From: UBA668 sp031366885
Lineage (GTDB): Bacteria; Actinomycetota; Acidimicrobiia; Acidimicrobiales; Ilumatobacteraceae
Assembly (NCBI GenBank): GCA_031366885.1
Contig: JANLPB010000270.1
Span: 1-7,030, forward strand
Direction of reading: 5' to 3'
DNA length: 7,030 nt
A program made the position numbers and the translations under genes. Numbering within the stretch: the stretch's first letter is position 1; every line of letters begins with the position of its first letter. The notes below the pieces were generated by a model that was not told the origin of the DNA, did not search any database, and saw only the letters and a list, made by a program, of their open reading frames with translations. Positions 1-6,686 of this stretch are shown here, piece after piece.

Positions 1-1058
1 TCACCACGGCTGCGCGGCGTCATGCACGCCACCTCCACGTGAACTCGGCCGTGAAGGAAGCTGGTCTGGTCACTGGCACACACGGGGAAGACGTGGGTGT
101 CGTAGAGACCGTCGGGCGAGACCGACGAGACGAACTTGCCCAACGTCTGCTCCTCAGGCAGGAAACCCGTAGCCGCAGCCTCGTCGAGCCACTGCTGCAA
201 CCGCGGCCCGACCCGGCGATCGGCGTGTGCGATGGGGTGGTCATGCAGGTTGGCGCCGACCCCCGGAAGGTCTACCCGCATTCCAACCCCGGCCGCGAGA
301 AGCGCCCTCGCCGAGCCGATTCCCGACCGCTCGAGCAAGAGCGGCGTCCCGTAGGCACCACCCGCGAGAACGATCGTATTGCCCTCGATGGTGAGGGGTT
401 CCCCACGGCGAATCGCTGCCAGGCGAACCGAACGGCCCCACGAGATCAGACGATCGACCATCACGTCGTCGAGCACCCGCAGCGTGCCACCGCGCACGTG
501 GTCGAGATAGGCGAACGCGGCATTCCAGCGTGTGTCGCCCACCACATTGACAGTCTCCATTCCGAACGCTGGGCCAGCGTCGAGGTCGCACAGGTCGCTT
601 GCAATCGCCCAGCCGATGTCTTCGGCTGCGTCGATGCAACGAGCGTGAAACGGCCCAGCCTCGTGGCGCTCGTAGGCGCGCACGCGCATCCGCTCGACGA
701 CGGCAGCGAAGAGCGGCTCGACATCGGCGCCAGTCCAGCCCGCCTGGCCCCAGCCGTCGTAGTCGGCTCGGTGCCCGACAGCAGCGATGGCACCGTTGTG
801 GCTGCTGCACCCACCCATCACGCGAGCACGTTCAAAAGCCCACCGCCCCGACACGTAGCCCCAGTCGTGACTCGTTGCCAGCATGCGAGCGCTGAGCAGC
901 TCGGTCGGCCAACGGCCGGAATCCGAGGGGCCGTAATCGGGCCCGGCCTCTAGGAGCAGCACGTCGCGACCACGCTCGGCGAGACGGCCCGCGACAGCGC
1001 AACCTGCAGACCCGGCCCCGACCACCACGACGTCGGCGGTGTACGTCCCTGTGCTCAC
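1..1058 (-). CDS. GMC-family FAD-dependent oxidoreductase (choline/alcohol dehydrogenase type), C-terminus cut by window edge
   Basis: The minus-strand reading frame starts at a GTG at 1058 and stays open to base 1, giving 352 visible residues of a protein that in this family is usually about 500-560 long. Seen: an N-terminal Rossmann dinucleotide motif VVVVGAGSAGC (residues 10-20), with the ribose-binding acidic residue in LLLEAGP (Glu37). The FAD-contacting GMC block MGGCSSHNG follows at 81-89, then the second GMC signature GGAYGTPLLLERSGIG (233-248) and DLPGVGANLHDHP (263-275). The family oxidises alcohols or related substrates with FAD. The catalytic His and His/Asn pair lies in the missing C-terminal part, so activity and substrate cannot be judged. 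The start is supported by the GTGA overlap with the stop of the upstream hydrolase gene and by the Rossmann motif beginning about ten residues in. There is no strong ribosome binding site, so translation is probably coupled to the hydrolase. Family assignment is firm; the specific substrate is unknown. Confidence 0.93.
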   Translation of the reverse strand, partial: MSTGTYTADVVVVGAGSAGCAVAGRLAERGRDVLLLEAGPDYGPSDSGRWPTELLSARMLATSHDWGYVSGRWAFERARVMGGCSSHNGAIAAVGHRADYDGWGQAGWTGADVEPLFAAVVERMRVRAYERHEAGPFHARCIDAAEDIGWAIASDLCDLDAGPAFGMETVNVVGDTRWNAAFAYLDHVRGGTLRVLDDVMVDRLISWGRSVRLAAIRRGEPLTIEGNTIVLAGGAYGTPLLLERSGIGSARALLAAGVGMRVDLPGVGANLHDHPIAHADRRVGPRLQQWLDEAAATGFLPEEQTLGKFVSSVSPDGLYDTHVFPVCASDQTSFLHGRVHVEVACMTPRSRG

Positions 1059-1840
1059 TTGGCACCGCCCATCGCATGTCGTCCCAGCTCGGTGTCCGGA
1101 ACGATGAGGTCGTCCATGATGTCGAAGTGGTGGCGGCCAGCGCACTCGAACGATGCCACGTGCAACCCACAGCCAACCAGGTGCGCCGCGTACGAACGAC
1201 TTTGCGATTTGAAGGCCTCGGTCTCGTTGTCGCCCCACGCCACGACCACATCATGGCTGGCGATGACCGGCAGCAACTGTGGACTCAGCGCAATTGCCGC
1301 GGACTCGTCGAGACCCAGCGGATCGTTGACGGTGGTGTGCAGCAGTGGTCGCAGGTCGAAGACACCGCTGAGCAACACCGTGCGGTCAATCGGAAGCACG
1401 GATGTCGAGACCAGCGACACCATCGCCGCAAGGTGCGCCCCAGCGGAGTGACCGGCAAGCACGACGCTCGACGGCGAAACCGCGCCTGACACTGCCGACA
1501 GCGCGGCCGCACACTCGTCAACCATCTGCGCCACCGAACCCTCGGGAGCGATGGTGTAGTCGACCGCGGCATACGACCAGCCGCGAGCGAGTGCCCGTGG
1601 AGCGAGGGCCAGTGACTCAGCTGCGCTCAACGCCTGCCAGTAGCCGCCGTGGATGAACACCAGCAGCGGCGCCGACGGGTCCTCGACGACGAGGATCGTG
1701 CCATCGGCCAACACCGTCAGCTTGTCAGCGAGGGCGGTCTGCGCCGCGACACTGTCGGCTCGATACGCGGCAAGGAACGGCGATGAATCGCCGCCCACTC
1801 GCGAGCTGGGCGAGTACTCGCGTTCAAGGTCCGACGTCAC
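1055..1840 (-). CDS. Alpha/beta hydrolase, kynurenine formamidase (arylformamidase)-like
   Basis: Numbered from the GTG at 1840, this is a 261-residue alpha/beta hydrolase. It has an oxyanion-hole motif HGGYW (64-68), a nucleophile elbow GHSAGAH (130-136, Ser132), a probable acid Asp204 in AWGDNETEAF, and a catalytic His238 in RHHFDI. The N-terminal EYSPSS and the segment SGVFDLRPLLHTTVNDPLGLD (158-178) match the pattern known from animal and bacterial arylformamidases. These hydrolyse N-formylkynurenine to kynurenine and formate in tryptophan breakdown. No kynurenine-pathway neighbours are visible, so another ester or amide substrate is possible. No signal peptide is seen, so it is probably cytoplasmic. 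It overlaps the downstream GMC oxidoreductase gene by four bases (GTGA). An in-frame ATG at 1906 would add 22 residues (283 total). I prefer 1840 because the extra stretch looks unlike coding sequence, the family similarity begins at EREYSPSS, and the ATG start would leave only 20 bp before the divergent helicase gene. Neither start has a good ribosome binding site. Confidence 0.87.
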   Translation of the reverse strand: MTSDLEREYSPSSRVGGDSSPFLAAYRADSVAAQTALADKLTVLADGTILVVEDPSAPLLVFIHGGYWQALSAAESLALAPRALARGWSYAAVDYTIAPEGSVAQMVDECAAALSAVSGAVSPSSVVLAGHSAGAHLAAMVSLVSTSVLPIDRTVLLSGVFDLRPLLHTTVNDPLGLDESAAIALSPQLLPVIASHDVVVAWGDNETEAFKSQSRSYAAHLVGCGLHVASFECAGRHHFDIMDDLIVPDTELGRHAMGGAK

Positions 1841-1926
1841 CTGAACATCGTCGCACGCACACGGGACCGGCCAATCACGGTGCGCAACCTGGGCAACCGG
1901 TGCCATGCTGAACGCTCGTATCCGTC

Positions 1927-4900
1927 ATGACCAGATCGAACACTCCCTCCACCGCTCCCATGACGGCGCAACCAGCCGCCGAGCGCCGCGCAGCCACCGT
2001 CGAGTTGCTGCGCGCCCGCAGCGCGCTCGCATGCCCGGACACCCTGCCGTTGGCTGCACGCCGCGACGACCTGATGACGGCCATCAGGGACCACCAGGTG
2101 ATCATCGTCGCTGGCGAAACAGGCTCCGGTAAAAGCACCCAGCTACCCAAGTTGTGCCTCGACCTTGGCCGCGGCGTCAATGGCCTGATCGGCCATACGC
2201 AGCCGCGGCGAATGGCCGCCCGAACGATCGCCGAGCGAGTGGCCGAGGAGTTGGGCACAGACCTGGGCACCACCGTTGGCTACACGGTTCGGTTCACCGA
2301 CACTGTGGGCGAAGAGACCCTCGTGAAGGTGATGACCGACGGCATCCTGCTGGCCGAGATTCAGCGCGACCGCATGCTGCGCCGCTACGACACGCTGATC
2401 ATCGACGAAGCACACGAACGCAGCCTCAACATCGACTTCCTTCTCGGGTACCTCGCACAGCTGCTGCCGAAGCGACCCGACCTGAAGCTGATCGTCACCT
2501 CCGCAACCATCGACACCCAACGCTTCAGCGAACACTTCGCGCAGCTCGACGGCAGCCCTGCGCCGATCATCGAGGTCAGCGGGCGCACCTTCCCAGTAGA
2601 GATTCGCTATCGACCGTTTGGTGCCCGCGACGACGAGCCCGACGATGATCGCGACCAGGTGCAAGCCATTGTCGATGCGGTCGACGAACTGGCGGAAGAG
2701 GGCGACGGCGACGTGCTGGTCTTCCTTTCCGGCGAGCGCGAGATCCACGACACCGCCGACGCCCTGCGTCGTCATTTCACCGAGTCTTCTCGCACATCTC
2801 GCGGTGGCCCGGCGGACGTGCTGCCGCTGTATGCCCGTCTGTCCGCGGTCGAGCAGCATCGCATCTGGCAACCCCATCGCGGTCGACGCGTGATTCTCTC
2901 GACCAACGTGGCCGAGACCTCGCTCACCGTTCCAGGAGTGCGTTACGTCGTCGACGCGGGCGCCGCACGAATGTCGCGCTACAGCCACCGACTCAAAGTC
3001 CAGCGGTTGCCCATCGAGGAGGTCTCGCAGGCATCTGCCAACCAGCGTGCAGGCCGCTGTGGTCGCGTGGCACCCGGTGTCTGCATTCGCCTCTATGACG
3101 AAGCCGGCTTCGCTGACCGACCCGAGTTCACCGAGCCCGAGATCCTGCGAACCAACCTTGCGTCGGTCATCCTGCAGATGACCGCGTTGGGCCTCGGCGA
3201 CATCAGCGCCTTCCCCTTCCTCGACCCACCCGACTCTCGCTCGGTGCGCGACGGCTATGGGCTGTTGGAGGAACTCGGAGCGATCCAGCCACTCCCCGAT
3301 GGCAAGCACGCCAATGACAAACGGGCCGATGATCGGCGGCTGACGCCGCTGGGCAAGCGGCTGGCACGACTTCCGATCGATCCACGACTCGGCCGAATGG
3401 TTTTAGAGGCCGAACGGCACGGCTGCGTGCGCGAAATCATGATCATCACCGCCGTGCTGAGCATTCAGGATCCACGCGAGCGACCGAGCGAGCACCGAGC
3501 TGCAGCCGACGAACTGCATCGCCGTTTCCAAGTCGCGGGCAGCGACTTCCTGTCACTCGTCAAGCTCTGGGACTATCTGCGCGAACAGCAACAGGCGCTC
3601 AGCAGCAGCCAGTTCCGCAAACTGTGCCGCACCGAGTACCTCAACTACCTTCGGGTGCGCGAGTGGCAAGACCTGTTCAGTCAGTTACGGCAGGTGGCAG
3701 GGCAGATCGGCATTCGCCAGGGCAGCACCTCCGGTCACCCCGATCGGGTGCATCAGGCGTTGCTCTCGGGCTTGCTCAGTCACTTGGGAATGCGTGACGG
3801 CACGACCCGCGAGTACAAAGGCGCTCACGGCTCGAAGTTCGCCATCGGGAATGGGTCGGCATTGTCCAAGGCGCTGCCGAAATGGATCATCGCCGGTGAG
3901 CTCGTCGAGACCAACCGGCTGTGGGGTCGTGTCGTCGCCTCGGTGCAGCCGGAGTGGGCAGAGGAACTTGGCGAGCACCTCGCCCGTCACAGCTACGGCG
4001 AGCCATCGTGGGATGCGCGCCGTGGTGCTGCCGTGTGCACGGAGCGGGTGTCGTTGTTCGGTCTACCGATCGTCAGCAACCGCACCATTGGCTACGACCG
4101 CATCAGCCGCTCCGCTGCCCGCGAGATCTTCATTCGCTGCGCGATGGTCGAGGGTGATTGGGAGCAAGGTGCCGGCAATCGCAAGTTCTGGGAGCGCAAC
4201 CAACGCTTCCTCGGTGACCTCAAGGGTTGGGGCGAGCGCGTGCGGCGAATCGACCTTGTCGACGAGGAAGCGGTGTTCACTTTCTACGAACGCCGACTTG
4301 GGCCCGATGTGGTCAGCACCCGCCACTTCGACAAGTGGTGGAAGGTCACCCGCGCCACGCATCCCGAGCTGTTGACCATGAGGCTGGAGGACTTCGTCGG
4401 CGAGGACAACGCCGCCAGCGTGCACGACTTCCCCACCGTGTGGACCCATTCAATCGAGGGCCGCGACCCGATGACACTGGCGGTCACCTATCGCTTCGAG
4501 CCCGGCGACAACGACGATGGCGCAACCGTGCATGTACCGCTCGCTGCACTGAACCAGGTGGAACCAACCGGATTTGATTGGAACGTACCGGGCATGCGCG
4601 CCGACCTCGTCGGTGCGTTACTGCGCTCATTGCCGAAGGAGTACCGACGCGAGTTGGTGCCGATGAACGAAGTCACCGACAAGGTGGTCGCCTCACTCGG
4701 CACGCCAGCAACGTGGGAGGACGGGACGGCGCTGGCCGCTGCCCTGTCGACCGTGCTCAACGACGTGGCCGGCATCGTCGTGCCCCCGAGTGCGTTCGAC
4801 GCGTCAGCGGTGTCACCCCACCTCCGTCTGGGCTTCTCCATCGACGACGAGCACGGCACGCCCGTCGCCATCGGCAAGGACATCGTCGCACTGCGCAAAC

Positions 4901-5811
4901 TGGTCGCACCACGGTTGCGAGCGGCTGTTGCTCGCGAGTCCCCGATCGAGGAACGCAGGGGCATCACCGCGTGGGACTTCGGCGACCTGCCTTCGGAGGT
5001 CTCGACATCACGGGCAGGCATCTCGGTGCGGGGCTATCCAGCGCTGCTCGACGACGGCGACAGCGTGAGCATTCGAGTCTTCACCAAGCCCGCGCTGCAG
5101 GCAAAGGTCATGCGCGCCGGCGTGCGACGGCTGCTGTTGCTGGCCGTGCCTGTCGGAAAGCGTGCCGTGGAGCAGTACCTCACCAACTCGGCCAAGTTGG
5201 CGATCGCACGAGGACAGATCTCACTCGAGGCGCTGAGCGCCGACTGCGTGATGGCCGCCGCCGACCACGTCATCGAGCACAGCGGCGGCGCCGTATTCGC
5301 CGCAGCAGAGTTTGATGCGCTGGTACGCACAGCCCGCAACGAGCTGCCGAGCGCTGCCGCTCTCGCATTACATACCGCCGCTGAAATCATCGCCACCGCG
5401 GGCGAAGTTCGCACCCGGCTCGACACGCTGGTCGCCGCACCCGTCGCCACCTCGGCGGCAGATGCGCGCGAGCAACTCGACCGGCTGGTGCGCCCCGGCT
5501 TCGTCGCCGCCACCGGCGTCGGTCGCCTGGCCGATGTCGTTCGCTACGTTCGCGCCATCGACCATCGGCTGTCGAAGCTTCCCGAAGACCCGTATCGCGA
5601 CGCTGCCAAGTTGCGCGATGTGGCCGCCGTCGAGGCCCGTTACGTGGCCCTTTTGCGTCGCACCGACCGCGACGACATCACCCCCGAGTTCATCGATGTT
5701 GGCTGGTTGCTCGAGGAGCTGCGCGTCAGCATCTTTGCCCAGCAGCTCGGTACCGCGAGGGCCGTCAGTCTCACCAAGGTCAGCAAAGCGTTGGCGGCAC
5801 TCGGCGGCTGA
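1927..5811 (+). CDS. hrpA: ATP-dependent RNA helicase HrpA (DEAH box)
   Basis: A 1294-residue protein, close to the 1300 of Escherichia coli HrpA. Helicase motifs are intact and in order: Walker A GETGSGKST (63-71), motif Ia TQPRRMAART (91-100), DEAH (160-163), SAT (192-194), VLVFLSGEREI (263-273), STNVAETSLT (325-334) and QRAGRCGR (373-380). The winged-helix/ratchet region follows at about 400-620 (for example LTPLGKRLARLPIDPRLGRM, 472-491). An OB-fold-like part comes next, then the long HrpA-specific C-terminal region (DUF3418 type, about 700-1290) with FYERRLG near 786 and FDKWWK near 799. The family unwinds or remodels RNA with ATP. In E. coli it is implicated in mRNA processing and in resolving stalled ribosomes; the role here is inferred. 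Residues 36-75 (CPDTLPL to QLPK) closely resemble E. coli HrpA, but the segment before them is shorter than in E. coli. An in-frame ATG at 1960 is an alternative start; neither ATG has a clear ribosome binding site. The gene is divergent from the hydrolase gene, with vapB immediately downstream. Confidence 0.97.
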   Translation: MTRSNTPSTAPMTAQPAAERRAATVELLRARSALACPDTLPLAARRDDLMTAIRDHQVIIVAGETGSGKSTQLPKLCLDLGRGVNGLIGHTQPRRMAARTIAERVAEELGTDLGTTVGYTVRFTDTVGEETLVKVMTDGILLAEIQRDRMLRRYDTLIIDEAHERSLNIDFLLGYLAQLLPKRPDLKLIVTSATIDTQRFSEHFAQLDGSPAPIIEVSGRTFPVEIRYRPFGARDDEPDDDRDQVQAIVDAVDELAEEGDGDVLVFLSGEREIHDTADALRRHFTESSRTSRGGPADVLPLYARLSAVEQHRIWQPHRGRRVILSTNVAETSLTVPGVRYVVDAGAARMSRYSHRLKVQRLPIEEVSQASANQRAGRCGRVAPGVCIRLYDEAGFADRPEFTEPEILRTNLASVILQMTALGLGDISAFPFLDPPDSRSVRDGYGLLEELGAIQPLPDGKHANDKRADDRRLTPLGKRLARLPIDPRLGRMVLEAERHGCVREIMIITAVLSIQDPRERPSEHRAAADELHRRFQVAGSDFLSLVKLWDYLREQQQALSSSQFRKLCRTEYLNYLRVREWQDLFSQLRQVAGQIGIRQGSTSGHPDRVHQALLSGLLSHLGMRDGTTREYKGAHGSKFAIGNGSALSKALPKWIIAGELVETNRLWGRVVASVQPEWAEELGEHLARHSYGEPSWDARRGAAVCTERVSLFGLPIVSNRTIGYDRISRSAAREIFIRCAMVEGDWEQGAGNRKFWERNQRFLGDLKGWGERVRRIDLVDEEAVFTFYERRLGPDVVSTRHFDKWWKVTRATHPELLTMRLEDFVGEDNAASVHDFPTVWTHSIEGRDPMTLAVTYRFEPGDNDDGATVHVPLAALNQVEPTGFDWNVPGMRADLVGALLRSLPKEYRRELVPMNEVTDKVVASLGTPATWEDGTALAAALSTVLNDVAGIVVPPSAFDASAVSPHLRLGFSIDDEHGTPVAIGKDIVALRKLVAPRLRAAVARESPIEERRGITAWDFGDLPSEVSTSRAGISVRGYPALLDDGDSVSIRVFTKPALQAKVMRAGVRRLLLLAVPVGKRAVEQYLTNSAKLAIARGQISLEALSADCVMAAADHVIEHSGGAVFAAAEFDALVRTARNELPSAAALALHTAAEIIATAGEVRTRLDTLVAAPVATSAADAREQLDRLVRPGFVAATGVGRLADVVRYVRAIDHRLSKLPEDPYRDAAKLRDVAAVEARYVALLRRTDRDDITPEFIDVGWLLEELRVSIFAQQLGTARAVSLTKVSKALAALGG

Positions 5812-5820
5812 TCTCAATGG

Positions 5821-5850
5821 ATGACAGGTGCCATCGACAAATGGTAGCTT
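5821..5850 (+). promoter_or_regulatory. Predicted promoter of the vapBC operon, giving a leaderless transcript
   Basis: A -35-like ATGACA (5821-5826, five of six to TTGACA) is followed by an 18-base spacer and a -10-like TAGCTT (5845-5850, fits TANNNT). Only six bases separate the -10 from the vapB ATG at 5857, so transcription would begin at or next to the start codon. No Shine-Dalgarno sequence precedes vapB, which agrees with a leaderless mRNA, a common arrangement in Actinobacteria. The -35 lies only ten bases after the hrpA stop and no terminator intervenes, so read-through from hrpA is also possible. This is read from sequence only. Confidence 0.6.
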
Positions 5851-5875
5851 GATGCCATGATGACTACCATCGACA
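5831..5875 (+). promoter_or_regulatory. Candidate VapB/VapBC operator: repeats overlapping promoter and start codon
   Basis: ATGGTAG at 5841-5847 and CTACCAT at 5864-5870 form a perfect 7-bp inverted repeat with a 16-base gap. Its axis nearly coincides with a partial palindrome, TGATGCCATGA (5850-5860), that contains the start codon. Outside the arms, CCATCGACA occurs twice in direct orientation (5831-5839 and 5867-5875). The dyad covers the -10 element and the initiation codon, where an AbrB-fold antitoxin would be expected to bind for autorepression. Binding is inferred, not shown. Confidence 0.4.
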
Positions 5876-6102
5876 GGGCAGGACGAGTCGTGCTTCCTCT
5901 GGCCCTGCGCGAGGCGCTTGGCCTCACACACGGCGGCCCGGTCGACATCGTCGCTGAGGAAGGACGCATCGTGATCAGCCCTCGGCCGGTCGCGAAACGA
6001 CTCGTTGAACGTCAGGGTGTCGCCGTATGCGTGCCCGACGAGCCGCTGCCCCAGCTTGACGCCGCAGCCGTACGTGAACTGCTTGAGGCAACTCGCAGGT
6101 GA
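5857..6102 (+). CDS. vapB: VapB-type antitoxin, AbrB/SpoVT (MazE-like) DNA-binding domain
   Basis: An 81-residue protein. Residues 3-45 show the swapped-hairpin AbrB/MazE pattern: TTIDRAGRVVLPLALREALGL, then the GGPVDIVAEEGRIVISP strands. This fold binds DNA as a dimer. The C-terminal part (about 46-81) is charged and Pro-containing, ending in a predicted helix AAAVRELLEATRR, and is the likely toxin-binding tail. Its 3' end overlaps the PIN-toxin gene by four bases (GTGA), the usual order for type II antitoxin-toxin pairs. Two tandem ATG codons (5857 and 5860) are possible starts. The first is chosen because it lies six bases from the -10 element, although the two products differ by only one Met. 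The antitoxin is expected to neutralise the toxin by direct contact and repress its own promoter. The subfamily label VapB rests on the PIN partner. Confidence 0.9.
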   Translation: MMTTIDRAGRVVLPLALREALGLTHGGPVDIVAEEGRIVISPRPVAKRLVERQGVAVCVPDEPLPQLDAAAVRELLEATRR

Positions 6103-6509
6103 TTCGCGCCGTCGACACGAGTGTGCTTGTCGCCGCCTTCGCCTCGTGGCATCAGGACCACCACGTTGCGGTGGACGAAGTAGCGAAGCGTCCCACGATG
6201 ATCGCCCACTCGATGCTGGAGACATTCTCGGTGCTGACGCGCCTCCCCGAGCCTCATCGCGCTGACTCTGCGATGGTCGTCGAGTTCTTTGAACGCAACT
6301 TCCCGGACGATCCCCTCGCGCTCGCGCCTGCCGCCGCCCGCTCCGTGCCAGGCACCCTTGCGAAGCTCGGAGTCATCGGTGGCGCCGCGCACGACGGCCT
6401 GATTGCCCTCACCGCGCTTGCGGGCGGAGCGACGCTCGTTTCACTCGATCAGCGAGCAGTGCCGACGTACGGTCGCTGCGGGGTGACGTTCGAACTTCTC
6501 GGCGGCTGA
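6099..6509 (+). CDS. vapC: VapC-type PIN-domain ribonuclease toxin
   Basis: A 136-residue single-domain PIN protein, typical VapC length. Seen: Asp6 in the N-terminal AVDTSVLVAAF motif, Glu41 in SMLETFSVL, Asp99 in GGAAHDGLIALTAL, and Asp117 in TLVSLDQRA. Together these give the four acidic residues that bind Mg2+ or Mn2+ in this fold, so the nuclease site looks intact. VapC toxins cleave tRNA or rRNA at specific sites and inhibit translation; the target here cannot be read from sequence. The GTG start (6099) overlaps the vapB stop as GTGA, and a GAGG at 6085-6088 inside vapB could serve as a ribosome binding site with a ten-base spacing. Coupled translation would keep toxin output tied to antitoxin. 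There is no frameshift or lesion, so the module appears functional. Confidence 0.92.
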   Translation: MIRAVDTSVLVAAFASWHQDHHVAVDEVAKRPTMIAHSMLETFSVLTRLPEPHRADSAMVVEFFERNFPDDPLALAPAAARSVPGTLAKLGVIGGAAHDGLIALTALAGGATLVSLDQRAVPTYGRCGVTFELLGG

Positions 6510-6510
6510 A

Positions 6511-6524
6511 CTGGGTCTTCCCAG
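6511..6524 (+). other. Small hairpin just after vapC
   Basis: CTGGG, loop TCTT, then CCCAG form a perfect 5-bp stem two bases after the vapC stop codon. No U-run follows, so it is not a convincing intrinsic terminator; it might stabilise the mRNA 3' end or be chance. Confidence 0.3.
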
Positions 6525-6540
6525 AACGGTACGTACAGTT
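6525..6540. promoter_or_regulatory. 16-bp dyad, candidate transcription-factor operator
   Basis: AACGGTACGTACAGTT is an inverted repeat with a perfect 8-bp core (GTACGTAC, 6529-6536) and matching AAC/GTT ends. Only the symmetric pair 6528/6537 fails. Symmetry of this size in a spacer is typical of binding sites for dimeric repressors such as TetR or MarR types. No regulator gene is in the window and the site lies about 150 bp before the lipoprotein start, so the assignment is tentative. Confidence 0.35.
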
Positions 6541-6553
6541 TCGGGAAGCACCG

Positions 6554-6589
6554 GTTCGAGGTGTCGTTCGAGGGCCCGTTCGAGGTGTC
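6554..6589 (+). repeat. Three tandem copies of a 12-bp repeat
   Basis: Units at 6554-6565, 6566-6577 and 6578-6589 all begin GTTCGAGG. The first and third are identical (GTTCGAGGTGTC); the middle one ends GCCC instead of TGTC. The array lies in the spacer between vapC and the lipoprotein gene. Function is unknown; iterated protein-binding sites or a slippage product are both possible. Confidence 0.7.
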
Positions 6590-6672
6590 GGGGGCTTCTA
6601 CCGAACTCTTACCTTGCTTCGTCACGCCTCAAATGTCGGATGCTTACCGTCACACCATCACCGAGATGCAGC

Positions 6673-6678
6673 AAAGGA
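6673..6678 (+). promoter_or_regulatory. Ribosome binding site deciding the lipoprotein start
   Basis: AAAGGA lies eight bases before the ATG at 6687. It supports that codon over in-frame ATGs at 6633 and 6666, neither of which has a comparable site. A TANNNT hexamer, TACCTT (6610-6615), could be a -10 element for this gene, but no good -35 precedes it. Confidence 0.6.
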
Positions 6679-6686
6679 ACCCTCTG

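Noticed and set aside
39..953. Plus-strand open frame of 304 codons opposite the GMC oxidoreductase gene
   Set aside because: It is antisense to a clearly recognisable GMC protein and its translation is Arg/Pro/His-rich without any family motif. It is a by-product of GC-rich codon use.
1878..1903. Direct repeats CGGTGC (1878, 1898) and GCAACC (1884, 1893) between the divergent genes
   Set aside because: Six-base repeats in GC-rich sequence are too short to separate from chance, and they form no clear dyad.
2143..3309. Minus-strand open frame of 388 codons inside hrpA
   Set aside because: It lies wholly opposite conserved helicase motifs and shows no recognisable domain. Long antisense frames are expected in GC-rich genes.
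5368..6225. Minus-strand open frame of 285 codons spanning the hrpA end, vapB and the vapC start
   Set aside because: It crosses three well-supported plus-strand elements and has no motif of its own.
6511..6524. Intrinsic terminator after vapC
   Set aside because: The stem is only five base pairs and no T-run follows, so it is listed only as a small hairpin.
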